This document shows positions 21,902 through 34,930 of a stretch of DNA of 64,000 nucleotides, piece by piece. Under the pieces are notes generated by a model. That model ran no database searches. It was not told the DNA's origin and saw only the letters and a program-made list of their open reading frames with translations. Positions within the stretch are counted from its first letter, which is position 1; each line of letters begins with the position of its first letter. The stretch lies in contig JANUWF010002207.1 of assembly GCA_026120185.1 (NCBI GenBank), positions 186,001-250,000 on the forward strand. Reading direction: 5' to 3'. Position numbers and translations under genes: made by a program. Source of the stretch: Voacanga thouarsii. Its lineage: Eukaryota; Streptophyta; Magnoliopsida; Gentianales; Apocynaceae.

Positions 21902-23620
21902 GGGCTCAGCTTTCACCTTTTGACAAGTAAGACATATGGATACATACTAAGCAATATCCCTTTTCATTCCGACTACCAATACATCTATTTCAAATCTTAA
22001 GACATCTTTACTTGTCCAGGGTGTATAGTGTATCAACTTTTATCAGCTTCTCATAAGATTTTTCTTCTTCAACTCATTATCGAGTATACACAACTGTTCC
22101 TAAAAATATAATATTCCACAATCATCCTTATAAAAGTCCTGGCTTCCCTTCTTCACATATTTATGCTTGAATTTTTCGAACTCTGGATCATTCTATTGAG
22201 CTTCCTTAATTTCTTACTTTAAATTAGGGATAACTGTTAAATTTCTTAGACAAATCTTTTCTTTTCCCTCTTCCGCTTCCAAACTTAGAACTTTGTATAT
22301 TGTTGCACTTCTCGTACGCTTAATTGAGCTAAACTTAGTTTTACGCTCAATGTATCTACCACTAGATTCGCTTTTCCAGGATGGTAACTGATAGGACACT
22401 TATATTCCTCTAAGAATTCCATTCATCTTTTTTGTCTGGAATTCAATCCTTTTGGGTAAATATTTGCTTCAGACTCTTCTGGTTTGTGAACACTTCATTG
22501 CCCACCCTAGATAAATAATGCTTCCACTTCTTTAGAGCAAAAATAATAACTGCCAATTCCAAATCACATGTAAGATAATTAATCTCATGTGGCCTAAGTT
22601 TGTGCGAAGCATAAGTAATCACCCTTCTATCCCATATCAGTACAACACCTAAGCCTTTTTTTGAAGCATCCATATACAACATATAAGGCTTCTCTTTCTT
22701 CGGCAAACTTATTACCGATGTTGTTACTAATCTCTTTTTTAGTTCCCGAAAACTTCTTTCACACTTATCACTGTATAAAAATGCCACGTCTTTTTTAAAA
22801 TTCGGGTCAATAGTGATGCTAAGGTTGAAAATTCTTTGATGAAACACCTATAATACACGGCTAATCCCAAGAAACTTCTAATTTTTATGACATTCTCCTA
22901 TTATTTCCAATTGACAATTGCTTCCACTTTTGCTGGATCCACCTATATTCCTTCCTTTGCTAGTATATGCCACAAAAATGTAATGGAATCACCCCAGAAT
23001 TCACATTTTTTAAATTTAGAATAAAGATGACGTTCTTTCAAATTTTCCAACACCAACATTAAATGCTTTGTATGTTCTTTGGAACTCTTGGAGTATATCA
23101 AAATATAATCAATAAAAATCACCATAAACTTATCCAAGTAAGGCCAAAAAACACAGTGCATTATGTCCATAAATGTAGCTAGGGCATTGGTCAATCCAAA
23201 TGGCATCACCACAAAATCATAATGTATGTATAGCGTATTAAACACCGTGTTTGGTATATCTTCCTCACGAATTCACACCAGGTAATATCTTGGTTAGAAA
23301 TCCAACTTTGAGAAACAACATGACACTTGAAGCTAATTAAAAACTCATCTATAAGTGAAACGCGATACTTATTCTTGATTCTTAAATTATCTAAGCTTTA
23401 ACAGTCAATGCATATTAGTATAGTCCCATCCTTCTTTTTTACAAACAACACCAGTATTCCCCATGGTGAAGTACATGGCCTAATATACCCTTAGCTTAAC
23501 AACTCCTCTAATTACTTCTTTAACTCCTTCAGCTCTAATGGGGCAATAGAGTTTTGGAAATAGGGTTAGGTCTAGGCACCAAATTAATTATAAATTCTAC
23601 TTCTCAAGGAGGGGGTAAAG
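21902..23620 (-). pseudogene. RT, RNase H and integrase relic of gypsy element G
   Basis: On the minus strand, RT begins near 23480 ([15 protein letters not shown]) and continues through 23245-22943 (FVVMPFGLTNALATFMDIMH). The catalytic motif reads FIDYILIYS near 23120; the second Asp of the DD pair is Tyr. RNase H is at 22847-22443 (LYMDASKKGLGVVL, TNQKSLKQIFTQKD). The integrase start (YTIHPGQVKM, then LTCQKVKAE) lies at about 21905-22090 with stops, and is cut by E at 21901/21902. Gag and protease lie right of solo LTR A2, confirming that G reads leftward. Confidence 0.88.
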
Positions 23621-23789
23621 TGGTCAATTCATCAGGAAAGACATTTGGGTATTCCTTTACTATAAATGTATTCTCTATAGAAATTTGATCCTCAGGCTTG
23701 TTAATTAAGTACGCTATGTATCCTTGACATCCCTTCTTAAGAAAGTTACGAGCCTTTGCTCCGATATCGTGTATTTCCGCTCTTTCACT

Positions 23790-23951
23790 TGATTACGCAT
23801 AAATTCCAAAACATCTCTTCTAGGTCTAACAAATTGAACTACTTGATTACTACAATCAACTCTTGCATGCTATTTAGACAATTGATCCATGCCTAAAATA
23901 AGATCATAATCCTCAAAAGGCAAGATAATTAAATCTTCTGACAAATCTCCC
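23790..23951 (-). pseudogene. 3' part of G protease (left of solo LTR A2)
   Basis: Minus-strand sequence encodes LSEDLIILPFEDYDLILGMD, the late protease motif, and continues the 28503-28790 segment once A2 is set aside. The A2 insertion splits this region. Confidence 0.8.
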
Positions 23952-24206
23952 TGTGAAACCCCAGTCGAAACCAACCTTAGAGTAAGGGGGTTGGGATGCA
24001 TATCATAATTTATTTCATGGTTAAATATATTTTCATATAAATTTATATGTGTTCTGGATTCAAGTTTTATTGTCTTGAAGTCTTGTTGGTGAGTATTGTG
24101 TGAGAGGGGTAAAATGGTAATTTTTGCCCGAGGTGAAAATAGGGGGATAGCTTATGGATTGAATAGAAAATAATTTTTCTAGTAGAAATAGCAACAAGAG
24201 TTGTTG

Positions 24207-24260
24207 TGGTATAGTGGTTAGAGCCTTAGAATTAATTCTTGAGGTCTTAGATTCAAAGTC
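24207..24260 (+). other. tRNA-like A/B-box module in A2
   Basis: A-box-like TGGTATAGTGG is at 24207-24217 and the degraded B-box-like GATTCAAAGTC at 24250-24260, 255 bp from the LTR start, matching the positions in the other copies. Confidence 0.6.
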
Positions 24261-25895
24261 CATCATAGAAGCTTTAGCTTGAGTAAATTTTTTTTTTCTT
24301 GGGAAAGGATGGTTTTGGCCTTAAAGGCCTAGATTAATGTGGTGATGATGTTCTAGGAGAGACATGATGGAAGTAACATCATTCCACTCCTTTTACTCTT
24401 CTCGAAATTCTTATAGGGAAAATCATTCTTCCTTGATCTTTAGTTTTCCTTAGTTTCAACTCATTGGTTTGATCAAGATGTTCTAGCCTTTTCCTTTCCA
24501 GAAAATTTAGTAAAGTACTGAGGTATTTTACGATCGGAATGTCTTGGTAAAAGACTCCTTATGCTCTGAAAAATATGGAAGAGTTGTGAGGAATTTCAAG
24601 AGGAAAAATCCCCCTAGTAAGCTTGCTGAAATTTTCCTCTAGCTTAGTTAATCTTTCTCCATAGAATGAGCTGGAATTTTCCAGCTTGTTATACCTTCAA
24701 AGGGTCAAAATTTTTAGCTAACATTCCCTCCCAAATGCTACCAGAAAAAATGGTCTGTAGGATCAGTTTGAAACCTGAAAGTTTTTGTCCAATTTCGGAC
24801 TGCACAAGTTGGAGCAAAACAGGAAAAATTGCTGTACGAAAATCAGCTTTGAGAGCTCCAAACCAAGCTATTTTCTCCCAGATTTTGTGCAGCACCTTAG
24901 CCATGTTTTTCCTCCATAAAGAAGGCTGGAAACCGGCCTTGAATACCCCTGAAATCCCCTTCAAAACTTGCTGTAAAATGGCTTTGAACAGCTGACGAAA
25001 ATCTGCCAGAAAAATCACTATGCAGCGAAAATTCTGGGCAGAAATTTGTCCAGCTTGTTTCCTCTTTCTCTTCCAGCCAAAACACCAACCTTAATCTGTC
25101 AAAAACTTCCTTAAACCTCCATAAATAGAGTCCATTGATCCCCTTGAACTTCTGCACGAAATTCCATTAATGGCTGTCCAAAAATCTCTCAAACAAATCC
25201 CTGCAATTTAGCTTGATTGGTTTCCAAAATTTCAGCCATCTTATTTAGTAACCTTCCATAATATTTTTCTCAATGGACCATACTTCCTCTTCAACATTGT
25301 ACACCCTACTTTCGGCCACCATAAGCCTCCATAAGTCAGCTTTAATTCCACAGAAATTCTGCTCAAACAGTCGACCATGGCAGGTTTCCAAAAGCTGTCC
25401 AACAATTAAGATATTCTTGGATTATTTAGTTTCCAAATTCACTTCCTAAAAATATTCTTCAAAGATTGTAACAACTAACCTTTCCTTTTCCCTTCCAAAT
25501 CAGAGAATCAACCTCCTAAACCCTACAGAAATTCGTCCACCCCTATCTCTGACAAAAATTCAGCAGCTGCACATTACCATCTCTTGATTTTCTTCAACCT
25601 TCAAGAACACACACTACACCAAGAACACCTACTACTTCCTCTCACCTAATACCTCTCCAAATCACTTCAAACTACCTCTAAAAATTCCAGATTTCATCTA
25701 TTCATTGCTGTGAGTCCATCCGTACCATTTTTAACATCAAACTCCAAAATCCAACTAGCACTTTTGGATCAAAAACCAGAAATTTCTGTTAAGGTCAAGA
25801 ACACCTTCAAGGTAAATTTATTCCAACAACTTCATCTTCTCCAATCTTGATCCCTAATGAGAACCTATGCGAATAAACATACTAATGATTTCTTT

Positions 25896-25901
<6 letters not shown>

Positions 25902-25938
<37 letters not shown>
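25902..25938. repeat. (TC)n microsatellite in A2
   Basis: A TC dinucleotide run at the position of the LTR-borne microsatellite block. An unrelated (AT)n run lies nearby at about 26677-26700. Confidence 0.95.
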
Positions 25939-25940
<2 letters not shown>

Positions 25941-27736
25941 GGCCGAAAATTCCCCTCTCTTGGCCGAATGACTTTTTCTCCCATGAACATGCTTTCGCCA
26001 TCTCCCATGGACAAAGTTAGACATCTAGGAGTTGAGATCTACTCTAAACTCCTTCAAAGCATTCATCAACCAAGTAAGTCCCTTCAACCTTTCTTTTAAA
26101 CTCTAGATTCATGTCTCTAGGATGATGATGATAGTAGGTGGATGACGATTGGATATAAGTGTATATATATATATTGTTGAGATTGAAGCATGAATGTATG
26201 TATGAATATGAAGGAGATGGGATTTATGCATGGATGGATTATCTTGGTCGATTATATGATGATTTGAGATTTAATGCATGTCTCCATGCTATAGGTAGTA
26301 TTTGTGATGAAGTATGCTAGAGATTATGTCACCTTTGGTGAATAGGATTTTATATTCATGTTGGATTATTGAAGCCATGATCTTATTTATGCTAGTAGGG
26401 GTTAGATCATGTTTTGATAAACTGAGATCTATGCTTGTATGCATGATTTGGATGATTTGATGAATTGCAGTGTTGTATATGTTCATGTTTGTGGTTAGCC
26501 ATAGAAATATATTCATGATCATGGTCTAGTTGTCCATAAGCTAAATTTTATTTCATTAATAAAATATTTAATAATATGATTTTTCTAGTAAAATTTTGAA
26601 AACCATGGGAAAATGTGGATTTGGTATTTTATATAAAATAGTGATATTCTAGTCAAATAAATAATAGTTTTTGCAGATATATATATATATATATATATAT
26701 TATTTAAAATGATAAAATCAATTAAAGCCTTTTATGGAAATAATTATAATCAATAAAATATTTATTACTAAAAATTTAATTATTATCTTTTAATCAAAAC
26801 CCATTAAGGATTTGCTTATTATTTTTCAAGCAAGACTCATTAAATTTATTTTCAACAAATTTTAGCTATCAATTATTTTCTAACAACTAAATTATTAATG
26901 AATCATTATTGTACCTAATACTACCTTGGACCCTTTTTCAAATAAACCATAATTTATTTTTAGCAAGATTTAAACCTTCAACTTTTTGTACCTATTTCCC
27001 AAACTCTAGTTATTTTAATATCAAACTAGAATTATTTTATAAACCCTTTTATTTATTATTGAGCCTTAAAGCTTGGGACACTAGGGATATGACTGTAGTA
27101 AGTTGAGTTAGTTTTATTTGAGAAAGTGAGTCTTTGGCTTGAGTTTGATTGTGGTTTGTATTTACCTTATGTGGGTCAGGTCAGCTATTGGAGACCTTTG
27201 TTATGAGCAAGGATTAGGTAAGCTCCTGCATCAAACCTGTTTGATGCAAAAATGATTCTTTTTATGGCAAGCCAAATGTAGGGTGCATGGTCACTCATTT
27301 CAATAAAGGCGATTATTTCCATTCTCATTTCAGACAAATAAATTATTTGCAAATCAAGGGGCGGTTTTACTCAAAACCTAAAACTCTTTCTAAAACCAAT
27401 TTTGCCCCAGACTTTGGAAAACCTTAATTGCCATTTTCAAGTGGAACTGTGTTTTGTTCATTTTCTCCCAAGTGGGATACGTTACGTTGAGTACTCAATA
27501 AGGGTAGGCTAGTAGTACTAGTTTTGAAGAGCAAGAGTGAGTCTTCTGGCAGGAAGCCACCTCCAGAAGATAAGCTCAACTTAGAGAAATGTCAGTACTA
27601 CTTAGTCAGGCCGGTCCGAGCTAGCGGTTTGTTTTATCTCAGTCAAGTGACTGTGTTTTGCCGAAATGGACACCCGGTTATTGTTTGGGTATAGAGAAGG
27701 AGGAGTATCTTGCCCGGTAGGCCAATCACCTACCTT

Positions 27737-28115
27737 TTGTCAGTCTGCACAAAGTGTTACGCATTCTGACCGGCAGTATGCACAAAGTGTTAGGCATTCT
27801 GACCATCCGATTATGGGGCCCAACGTGTGGTAAACCATAATCCTTTCTTTCGAGTGGTTGATCTTATAAATTATGTACGGCTAGAGAAGCTAAAACGCCA
27901 CTCTTGTTTTTGAACATCATTCATTGTTTGCCAGTATTTCTTTTGTCAGTCTGCACAAAGTGTTAGACATTCTGACCGGTTATGGGGCCCAACGTGTGGT
28001 AACCCATGACCACCTTTATGAGTGGTTGATTTTATTGTGCACTTGTATGGTTTCAAAAAGAGGAAAACACTACTCTTGCTTTTGACTAATGTTTATTGCT
28101 TGCCAATGTTTCTCT
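27737..28115 (+). repeat. ~205-bp tandem duplication inside LTR A2
   Basis: Both units begin TTTGTCAGTCTGCACAAAGTG (27737 and 27942) and include the GGGGCCCAACGTGTGG segment. A1 has a single unit near 2567-2760. Confidence 0.8.
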
Positions 28116-28502
28116 TATAAAGATTTCACACTTTGCATCCACGAACTGTTTCTGCTAAATACCCAAAGCACACATGGACTTACTGAGATTTCTGTCTCAC
28201 CACTTTTTATCATGATTTCAGGTTGATCCTGTTATGGGTGAGTAGCTACCTTGGAAGAGAATGTATTTTTTGATTTTATGTACTGCTTTGGGAGACGAGT
28301 GTGGATAATTTTATTTATGGATTTGTTTCCTTTTGGGAATTCATGGATTTATTCTTGGGTTGTAATAAATCTTAAGTTGAAGTATTATTTTTATTATTTT
28401 TATTATGCTATTTTGTTTGTGTGACCTCGTTATAAAGACCCCTTGTCCTTTGGACGGGGCGACATCCCCGGCCCTGGCGGGCCTAGGTAGCGGGGTGTTA
28501 CA

Positions 28503-28790
28503 CTCCTTCCCTACTCTAATTGGACATTCGGGTACATAGATCCCAACTTCTACAGATTTTCCTAAAGATGTACTCACTAACAAAGTATAAGGCATTTCTA
28601 ACTCATTCCACCCTATAAGCCATGCAAACACTTCATTTACATATGAATGAGTAGAGCCAGGGTCAATTAATATTAACTTTGTAGTCTTGGATAGTAAGTG
28701 TATCTTTAACAATAGTAGGATTTGTTCCTCGCTCTTTTCTATCCATTGAAACACTTTAGCATTTACTTGGTGTTTGGAATGATCCACTTA
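28503..28790 (-). pseudogene. 5' part of G protease
   Basis: The minus-strand frame contains LILIDPGSTHSYVNEVF (active-site region near 28620-28690) and STSLGKSVEVGIYVPECPIRVG. The frame then runs into A2 sequence, so the annotated protease must end at 28503. Gag lies to its right. Confidence 0.85.
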
Positions 28791-28799
28791 GTTGACAGA

Positions 28800-29800
28800 C
28801 GGAATAGAACTTCCCTAAGTAGTCTACCGTAGCTTTGGGCATATTTCTCTCAAATGGGTAAAGTCTCCCCAGTTATAACACCTCTGTTGTCCAGCCTTAC
28901 ACCGATAATAACTCTTATTGTGCCCTATTTTTCCACAAAAAAATGATACCCATTCTCCATCTAATTATTCTCAACTGGAGTAGGTTGAGCCTTCTTTCCT
29001 TTATTATTCCATAATTATCTTACTAGTCTTTTAGCAGGGAATTTCCTAACATGTGCTGCTACTTTACCGGTGAACTTACTATTTTTTTTTTTCATTATCC
29101 ATCCTAGTAGCAATATCAACAATAGCAGAGTAGGTCATAGTTGGAAAAGGAGCCAGTGCCAGTGGTAATTCTGCCCGTAAAACCTTAATGAACTGCTAAG
29201 CACAATTCGACTCCGTATCTATCAGGTGACGAAAATATTTGGACAATCTAGTAAATTGTTCCTAATATTATGCCACAAATATATTTCCCTGCCTCAAGGT
29301 GTGGAATTCTTCTTCTCGTTTCCTCACTATCCATTGCGGTACACATTCGACTCAAAATACTATTAGAAATGTATTCCAACTATAGTTCTCACCATCTTAC
29401 TCCCATACTTCCTGAATTCTCATCCACCATTCTATTGCCAGCCATAAAAAATGAAAGGTGGCAAATTTTAACATCCCTTTCTTTGATTACTTCAAAGCTC
29501 TAAAGATGTCCTCCATACCTTCAAGCTATGATATGACTTTTTGATCTTTTTTAGCCTCTCCCGACAAAATATGAGTCTGAAACGTAAAATTTGTTTCCAA
29601 AGCAATATCTTCCCCTTTTAGGTCTTTTTTCTTAGTTAAATTTCACAGTATCTCCATCATTGTCCCCAAAAGTTTAGGCAATCGTAACTTCTTCTATTCT
29701 ACTAGCTACACCTGCTCCTGGAGGATTTGCCCTGGAAATAGCTCCTTGAACTGGTTGATTTACTGCCAAGGCTTCATTAAGGCGTATAGAAGCACGAGTT
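28800..29800 (-). pseudogene. Gag relic of element G
   Basis: The minus strand shows a zinc-knuckle relic, CYNWGDFTHLREICPK, at about 28835-28884, preceded by GKIGHN and CKAGQQR. Upstream to about 29800 is gag-like sequence with many stops; no intact frame exceeds about 80 codons. It lies between the G primer site and protease, as expected. Confidence 0.7.
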
Positions 29801-29859
29801 TTTTTTAGGAATTTTCATAATACCAATATAACAATTGAAACTCACATAAGGCTAAAATG

Positions 29860-29861
<2 letters not shown>

Positions 29862-29895
<34 letters not shown>
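29862..29895. repeat. (AT)n microsatellite in G leader
   Basis: A long uninterrupted AT run between gag and the primer site of G. The rest of 29800-30206 is AT-rich leader with no recognisable feature. Confidence 0.95.
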
Positions 29896-29899
<4 letters not shown>

Positions 29900-30206
29900 C
29901 TATTTTTGTAATACCTAATAAATAACAATAAACACCAATGATTAATAATATACATATCAAAGATTTCAAATTGTATCATGTAAGCACAGATTTGCAATGG
30001 GAATATGCACATAAATGCAAAACATCTCCAAAGAATGTAAAATTATTATTGACCTTATCTAATCTCTTACTATAAAAAATTTAGTCCTAAGCCATCCATC
30101 GATTTCAAAGGATCAATGTTATCAACTTAATAATTTTGGATTTTATAATTTAACTAGCAACTAGACCATTTCTAGCCCAAAAGGTTTAAATAAGTGTTAA
30201 AACATA

Positions 30207-30219
30207 GGCTCTGACACCA
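30207..30219 (-). other. Primer binding site of G
   Basis: Minus-strand TGGTGTCAGAGCC is one base from the iMet-type consensus. It lies two bases from the G LTR end at 30222. Confidence 0.85.
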
Positions 30220-30221
30220 AT

Positions 30222-31948
30222 TATAATACCGTACAACTATAGGGTCCAAGTAGTTGTGGATGTCGCTCTATTTGAATAACAAGGGGGCTGTATAATGATA
30301 TAAATAATAAATAAAATTTCAAGACAAAAAACTTGTTATATTAATTTGATTACAACTTAGAACAGAAGCTATATTCACAAGGTTCTAGTACACAACCTCT
30401 AGAATATAAACCCGAGTATCTAAATAAGATGGTTCAAAAACATTTATTGTTCCTCCATCTAGTCTTTGTTCTATACAACTTTAAGGATTCAAAAAGGCTA
30501 CATGAAAAATATGAAGAAAGTTATGTGAGATAATATATCTCAGCAAGTCCCGTAGTGTGTCATGCGAAATTTGTGAATATTACTTTGGTGATGCAAGACA
30601 TGAATTTGTGTGAATCTAATAAAAGCCATTATTTTTCATTTGTAGAAAATCTTTTGATCATTCTTCATTTTATCGAGAAAATAGACCATTAAAATCTTGG
30701 CATTATGTATAAAATTAGTATTTACTCTTTTGGACCATACAACATTTACTACTTCAAACATATTTTGTTGTCTAAAATAACATTATGATCTTATCCGGAA
30801 GGAACATTAGACAAACCAATAATATTAAACTAATATGTATAAATAACCCAACACGTACGTCACAATTAAACGTATGATAACCCTCGTCATGGTTTGTCCT
30901 ATGGCTTGGGTGCCCATGCCATGCTCCATTAAGACTTTGGGCAAATATGTTGCTAGCTAAGGATGACTAAACATCAAATATTTACACCCCTTAAAATAAG
31001 AGATCATTGTCCAGAGGGTGCAACCAACCAGACAACGTTCTCAAACCCGCACAAGTTATTATAAATGAATAGTCCTATTGAGCACTCAAGAATCACAAGG
31101 CACAAAGCCAAAGATCAATGTAATGTTTCATTCAGGCTCAATACTTCAACTATCGACTTATTGTCAAAATATTTACTTTCCCAAAAAAAACATTCCAAAT
31201 AATAAATCCATTCCAAGAGTTTAACAGTAGATAATAAATCCATACTATTATTTTTACAAATGGATGCATGAAAATGAAAACATAATTGCTTCATAAAATT
31301 AATGCATAAATTCTAAACCATCCTATCATATGTGAATGATTTCTCAAAATATAGCATTCTTCAGTATGGCATAATCATATATGATTCCAAAATTTTCATA
31401 ATATTTTCAATAGAACAAACTAGCATGCTACATGGTATTTCCTCATAAAAATTTTTTATTGGAAAAGTTGTGTGGATGTTGGGACTTACCTCAAGTCTAC
31501 AGAAAACGTGATTAGATCTAGGTTCGAAATTCCACACTTTCACCTCCCACAAAATCTATCATGCGGACTGGACATATATCAATTTCCTATCGTCTCTATC
31601 TAATACATATCTCACTATTCATAACCTTAAATTATCTCGCTAATTACTTTCCTAGGTTCTCTATGTCATCTCTCACATCATTATCACTAACAAGCATCCT
31701 AGAAGTTAACATCATACATACTTAGCAAATATCTAACATGTCACATGGAAATATACAATAATTTTAACTAATGGAAACAACATAAACATTTGTTTGTTAT
31801 ACTAAAATCCTGCACTTTTTCTATCATGGCACAATTTTGTGTTTTAGCCATAACTTTAAATTTACAAGTCTGATTAACCTCACATCTATGCTAAAATGCT
31901 CCAAAGGTCCTTATCTACAAAATTTTGAAGTCCTTTTCAGCTTGTTCC
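30222..31948 (-). repeat. 5' LTR of G (partial)
   Basis: Its 3' terminus on the minus strand is GGTATTATA at 30222 (CA decayed to TA). It contains the conserved box at 30278-30294 (minus strand TATACAGCCCCCTTGTT) and the near-palindrome TTGAGCACTCAA at 31078-31089. B1 begins at 31949, so the LTR is probably cut there; its own start is not identified. No gene is visible in this stretch. Confidence 0.65.
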
Positions 31949-34735
31949 TGTAATACCCTACACTTTTACATTTGATTGGCTACTACTTGTAATAGGTTGA
32001 GAATTTGAATTGATGGCCGGAACAAAAGTTGATTGGAGTAATGAGATGAATATTTTTGTATAATAATATTTTATCAGGACTTGGATGTAATTATTGAATT
32101 TGTTCTACCCATACCCTAAATCTTTGGAAGGCTACTATTACTAATAAAATATGAATTTGAGGGTACACTGAGAAGAGAAATTGATCAGTGCGATTAAACG
32201 AACGTTTTGTTGTGAAATATGCTATCGGGGTCACTAGGGCATTTTCATTATTTTGATATCACCCACGATGTTGATCTCAAATTTGATGAAACTGAGAAGG
32301 AATTGAATAATTTAAGTATTACCAATGATTAAGTGGAATTTTTGGAGTTGAATGGTGAAATAAAATATTTTTGTGTTTCAGACCCGATTTTGGTTATTTC
32401 TGAAGAAAATAGGAAATTGCGGTTAAAATCAGTGCGCATGACATTTTGTGATTTGTAGCCCATGGACATGTGTCAATTTAAGAGAGGTTTTATGAAGGAT
32501 TCATGCAAGATGCATGGAATTAAAGAATTACAAAATAAATGAAGAATGATGTGTAAATTTTTGTAATTAGAACACTTCATATGTGGGCCCTTTTAATTAA
32601 GATCTTGTGAAATGTGATTGGCTAATACTTGGACAATGAAAAAGTGATTGAATGGCTGAAATTTGGCTAAGAAACTGACAGGCATGCAGGAAAGAATGAA
32701 AAGAAAATTTTGAGGAGGAGAATAAGTGGTTGGTGTGTAGAATTCTCATTGGAACACACCTAAGTATATCCACCATTCAATTAAATAAAACAAGAGATGG
32801 AGGGCTAAGATTTGTTGATGATTGGCAGTGAGAAGGGCCATTACACAGCCTGAATTTCGGCAGCAAGGAAGAAAGAAAACTAAGAGGAAAAAAGTGATTA
32901 AACAAGAGAGAGAAAAAAGGTTAGTGTGCATTCTAGGTGAGTTTTGAGAGGTTCTTGGAGCAAAATCGCTTCAAATAGTATCAAATACAAGGTAAAAGCT
33001 CTCCATGCTTGAATTAAAGTTGTTTTTGGGTGAATGATGATTATGTTGATTTGAATTTTAACTTAAAAATATGATTTTCATGTCTAGGGTTTGTAAATTT
33101 TATGTATGAACCTTGATTTTGGATCAAAGCTAAGGTTTGTAAATTTTGTGTATGAACCTTATATATGCTCATATGTGTGCTGGTTGCCTAAGGGTTTTTA
33201 GATGATGTTTTATGTGAAGGATAACTGAGTATTTATGGTAGTTTGAAGGGTTGTTGTCGGTTGAGGAAATGATGACCAAAGTAGAGTAAAAATGGAATTT
33301 ACTTGATTGAAAAAAATGGATTACACTAGTTTTTTATTAGAAAGGATGAATTTGTGATGAATAAGTATAGCTCTTGTGAGCTATTGGAATCTAAAAATCA
33401 CCAAAGTAAAGATGATTTGAAGAAAATTGAATGAATTAATATTCGTAAGGTGTCAAATACTAAAGGAAAATAAAGGAAAGCATGAATAGTGGAATTGAGG
33501 TAGAACTACTGAGATGGTTTTTGCCCTGTATCATGTTATAGGAACCAGAACTCTAAAAAAGGATTAAAGTGGATTAAAGATAACAGTCATATAGTCATTT
33601 TGGTATATCATAGAGCCAAATCAGAGTTGTGGATCGAAAGTTATTTCCAACACAAAATCATGTGTCAAGTAGTGAAATTCTAGAAAAATGAGTCTAAAAA
33701 TGGAACAATTTAAGGATGATTAATAGTGTGATTTTAGATGAAATGAATGCAAAATACTTTGTGAATCCCTTGTATATCAAGGGAGAAAGGATGTGAAAAA
33801 AAGGAAAATGAAAGAATTGAACAAACGAAGAAAAAATGATATAAACGAAAGTTGAACGTTTTCCTTAACCATCGGCCCCGTTAGCTAACCGTCAGCTAAA
33901 CATCGGTTGGATGTCGACTACCCATCAGGCACGTCAGCTGGACGTCAGCTATTTCTTGGCCAAATACGATTTGACTCAAAAACAATATTTGGTGTTGTTT
34001 TATTGATAAACGACCAACGGCCGTAAACAGAAAAGTTTAATTAGGACACAAAGTGAGTCCGTTAGAACTCTAAAACCTTTTTGAAAGCTAGTGTGCTGTA
34101 TTTTTCCATGAAATACTACATTTAATACCGTTTTGGAAATCCCTAAATAATGTTAAGGTTAACCTATCCAAGAATTATTTTTGTGCCATTTTGGGCTTGA
34201 ATGAACTTCATAATTAGTTTGGAAACCTTAACGGACGATTAAAATATGAATTTGTGAATTTAGTCCTTTTTAGATTATATATTTGAGATTTTTGAAAAAT
34301 GTTTATTTTTGAAATTGGATATTCTTAAATTGATTAGAATGCCCTTATTGTAGTATTTTATTGAATTGTCTCACTGGGAGCTCATTTGATCTAACGGTAC
34401 CCATCGTTACTCCATTTGCACGAGACCTTAGTGTGGAAAGGACATCTACTCCCGAGAGGAAGCCGTTTTCACATAAGGAGGTAGGTTGCGACTTTGATGA
34501 GATTGATGATAATATTGAGTTGCACTACCAGGATGATGAGGAGGTGTTTGGTGGGAATGTGCCTGGAGTAATAGAGGAGGAGATGCCAGGTTTAGAGGTT
34601 GTTGATGCGGGAGAGGATCAAGTGGTACCCGAGGTAGAGGCACCTGTGGTTGAGGAGCCCGAGGAGGAGTTAGAGATAGACGCAGAGATATTGGCATGGC
34701 TGCACCCCGATGTGCACTCATATGTTGAAAAACAT
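31949..34735 (+). mobile_element. Truncated chromovirus B1 (LTR fused to leader)
   Basis: It starts TGTAATACCCTACAC and follows the B2 LTR (44748 onward) for about 2.4 kb. Near 34365 it jumps directly into leader sequence: the counterparts in B2 are about 46940 and about 48845, so the last ~1.6 kb of LTR, the primer site and the leader start are missing. The short shared sequence TGTCTCAC lies at the join. The acidic leader frame is open from about 34361 to about 34735, with EVPEVEAPVVEEPEEELEI-type sequence, and then stops matching B2. No gag or pol follows. Confidence 0.8.
34361..34735 (+). pseudogene. Acidic leader remnant of B1
   Basis: This frame is uninterrupted and strongly acidic (FDEIDDNIELHYQDDEEVFG, then EEEMPGLEVVDAGEDQVVPE). 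It aligns with B2 48850-49224, which has intervening stops. The upstream part is LTR sequence, so the apparent start is not native. No known domain. Confidence 0.6.
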
Positions 34736-34744
34736 ATTTGTGTG

Positions 34745-34930
34745 TCTAAAGGAATGTTAGAGAATAATGTTTATGTGTTTTGCTTTGTTCTGAAAAATTA
34801 TTTTCATGAACCCCCCATTTTTCAAAACCCTCACTTATTTTTACTTTCCTTATGCCAACTCTTTTCAATGAGCATTAATTTCTTTTACAATGGTTTGATG
34901 AGGAAGCATGATGATGAAGGATCAAACTGA
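34745..34930 (+). repeat. Fragment of family E (E2)
   Basis: It matches the reverse complement of about 19320-19470, giving the shared peptide pattern IFQNP...GLMRKHD. It is wedged between B1 and F2. About 100 bp to its right (34931-35032) has no recognised feature. Confidence 0.5.

Larger units (their letters stand above)
23952..28502 (+). mobile_element. Solo LTR A2 (chromovirus family A), 4551 bp
   Basis: It runs from TGTGAAACCCCAGTC to GGGGTGTTACA, flanked by CTCCC (23947-23951) and CTCCT (28503-28507), a one-mismatch target duplication. It has no internal domain. It is about 170-210 bp longer than the A' and A3 LTRs, explained by a tandem duplication at 27737 to about 28115. It keeps the tRNA-like module (24207-24260) and the palindrome (27487-27498). 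The CT tract is at 25902-25938, but the adjacent TA run seen in other copies is absent. Confidence 0.92.

Noticed and set aside
28341..28787. A continuous protease ORF across 28503
   Set aside because: The part below 28503 is LTR A2; the protease truly continues at 23951.
34361..34930. A 189-codon intact acidic host gene
   Set aside because: The start lies in LTR sequence, the middle is the B leader, and the tail is a fragment of family E; it is a chance fusion of TE pieces.
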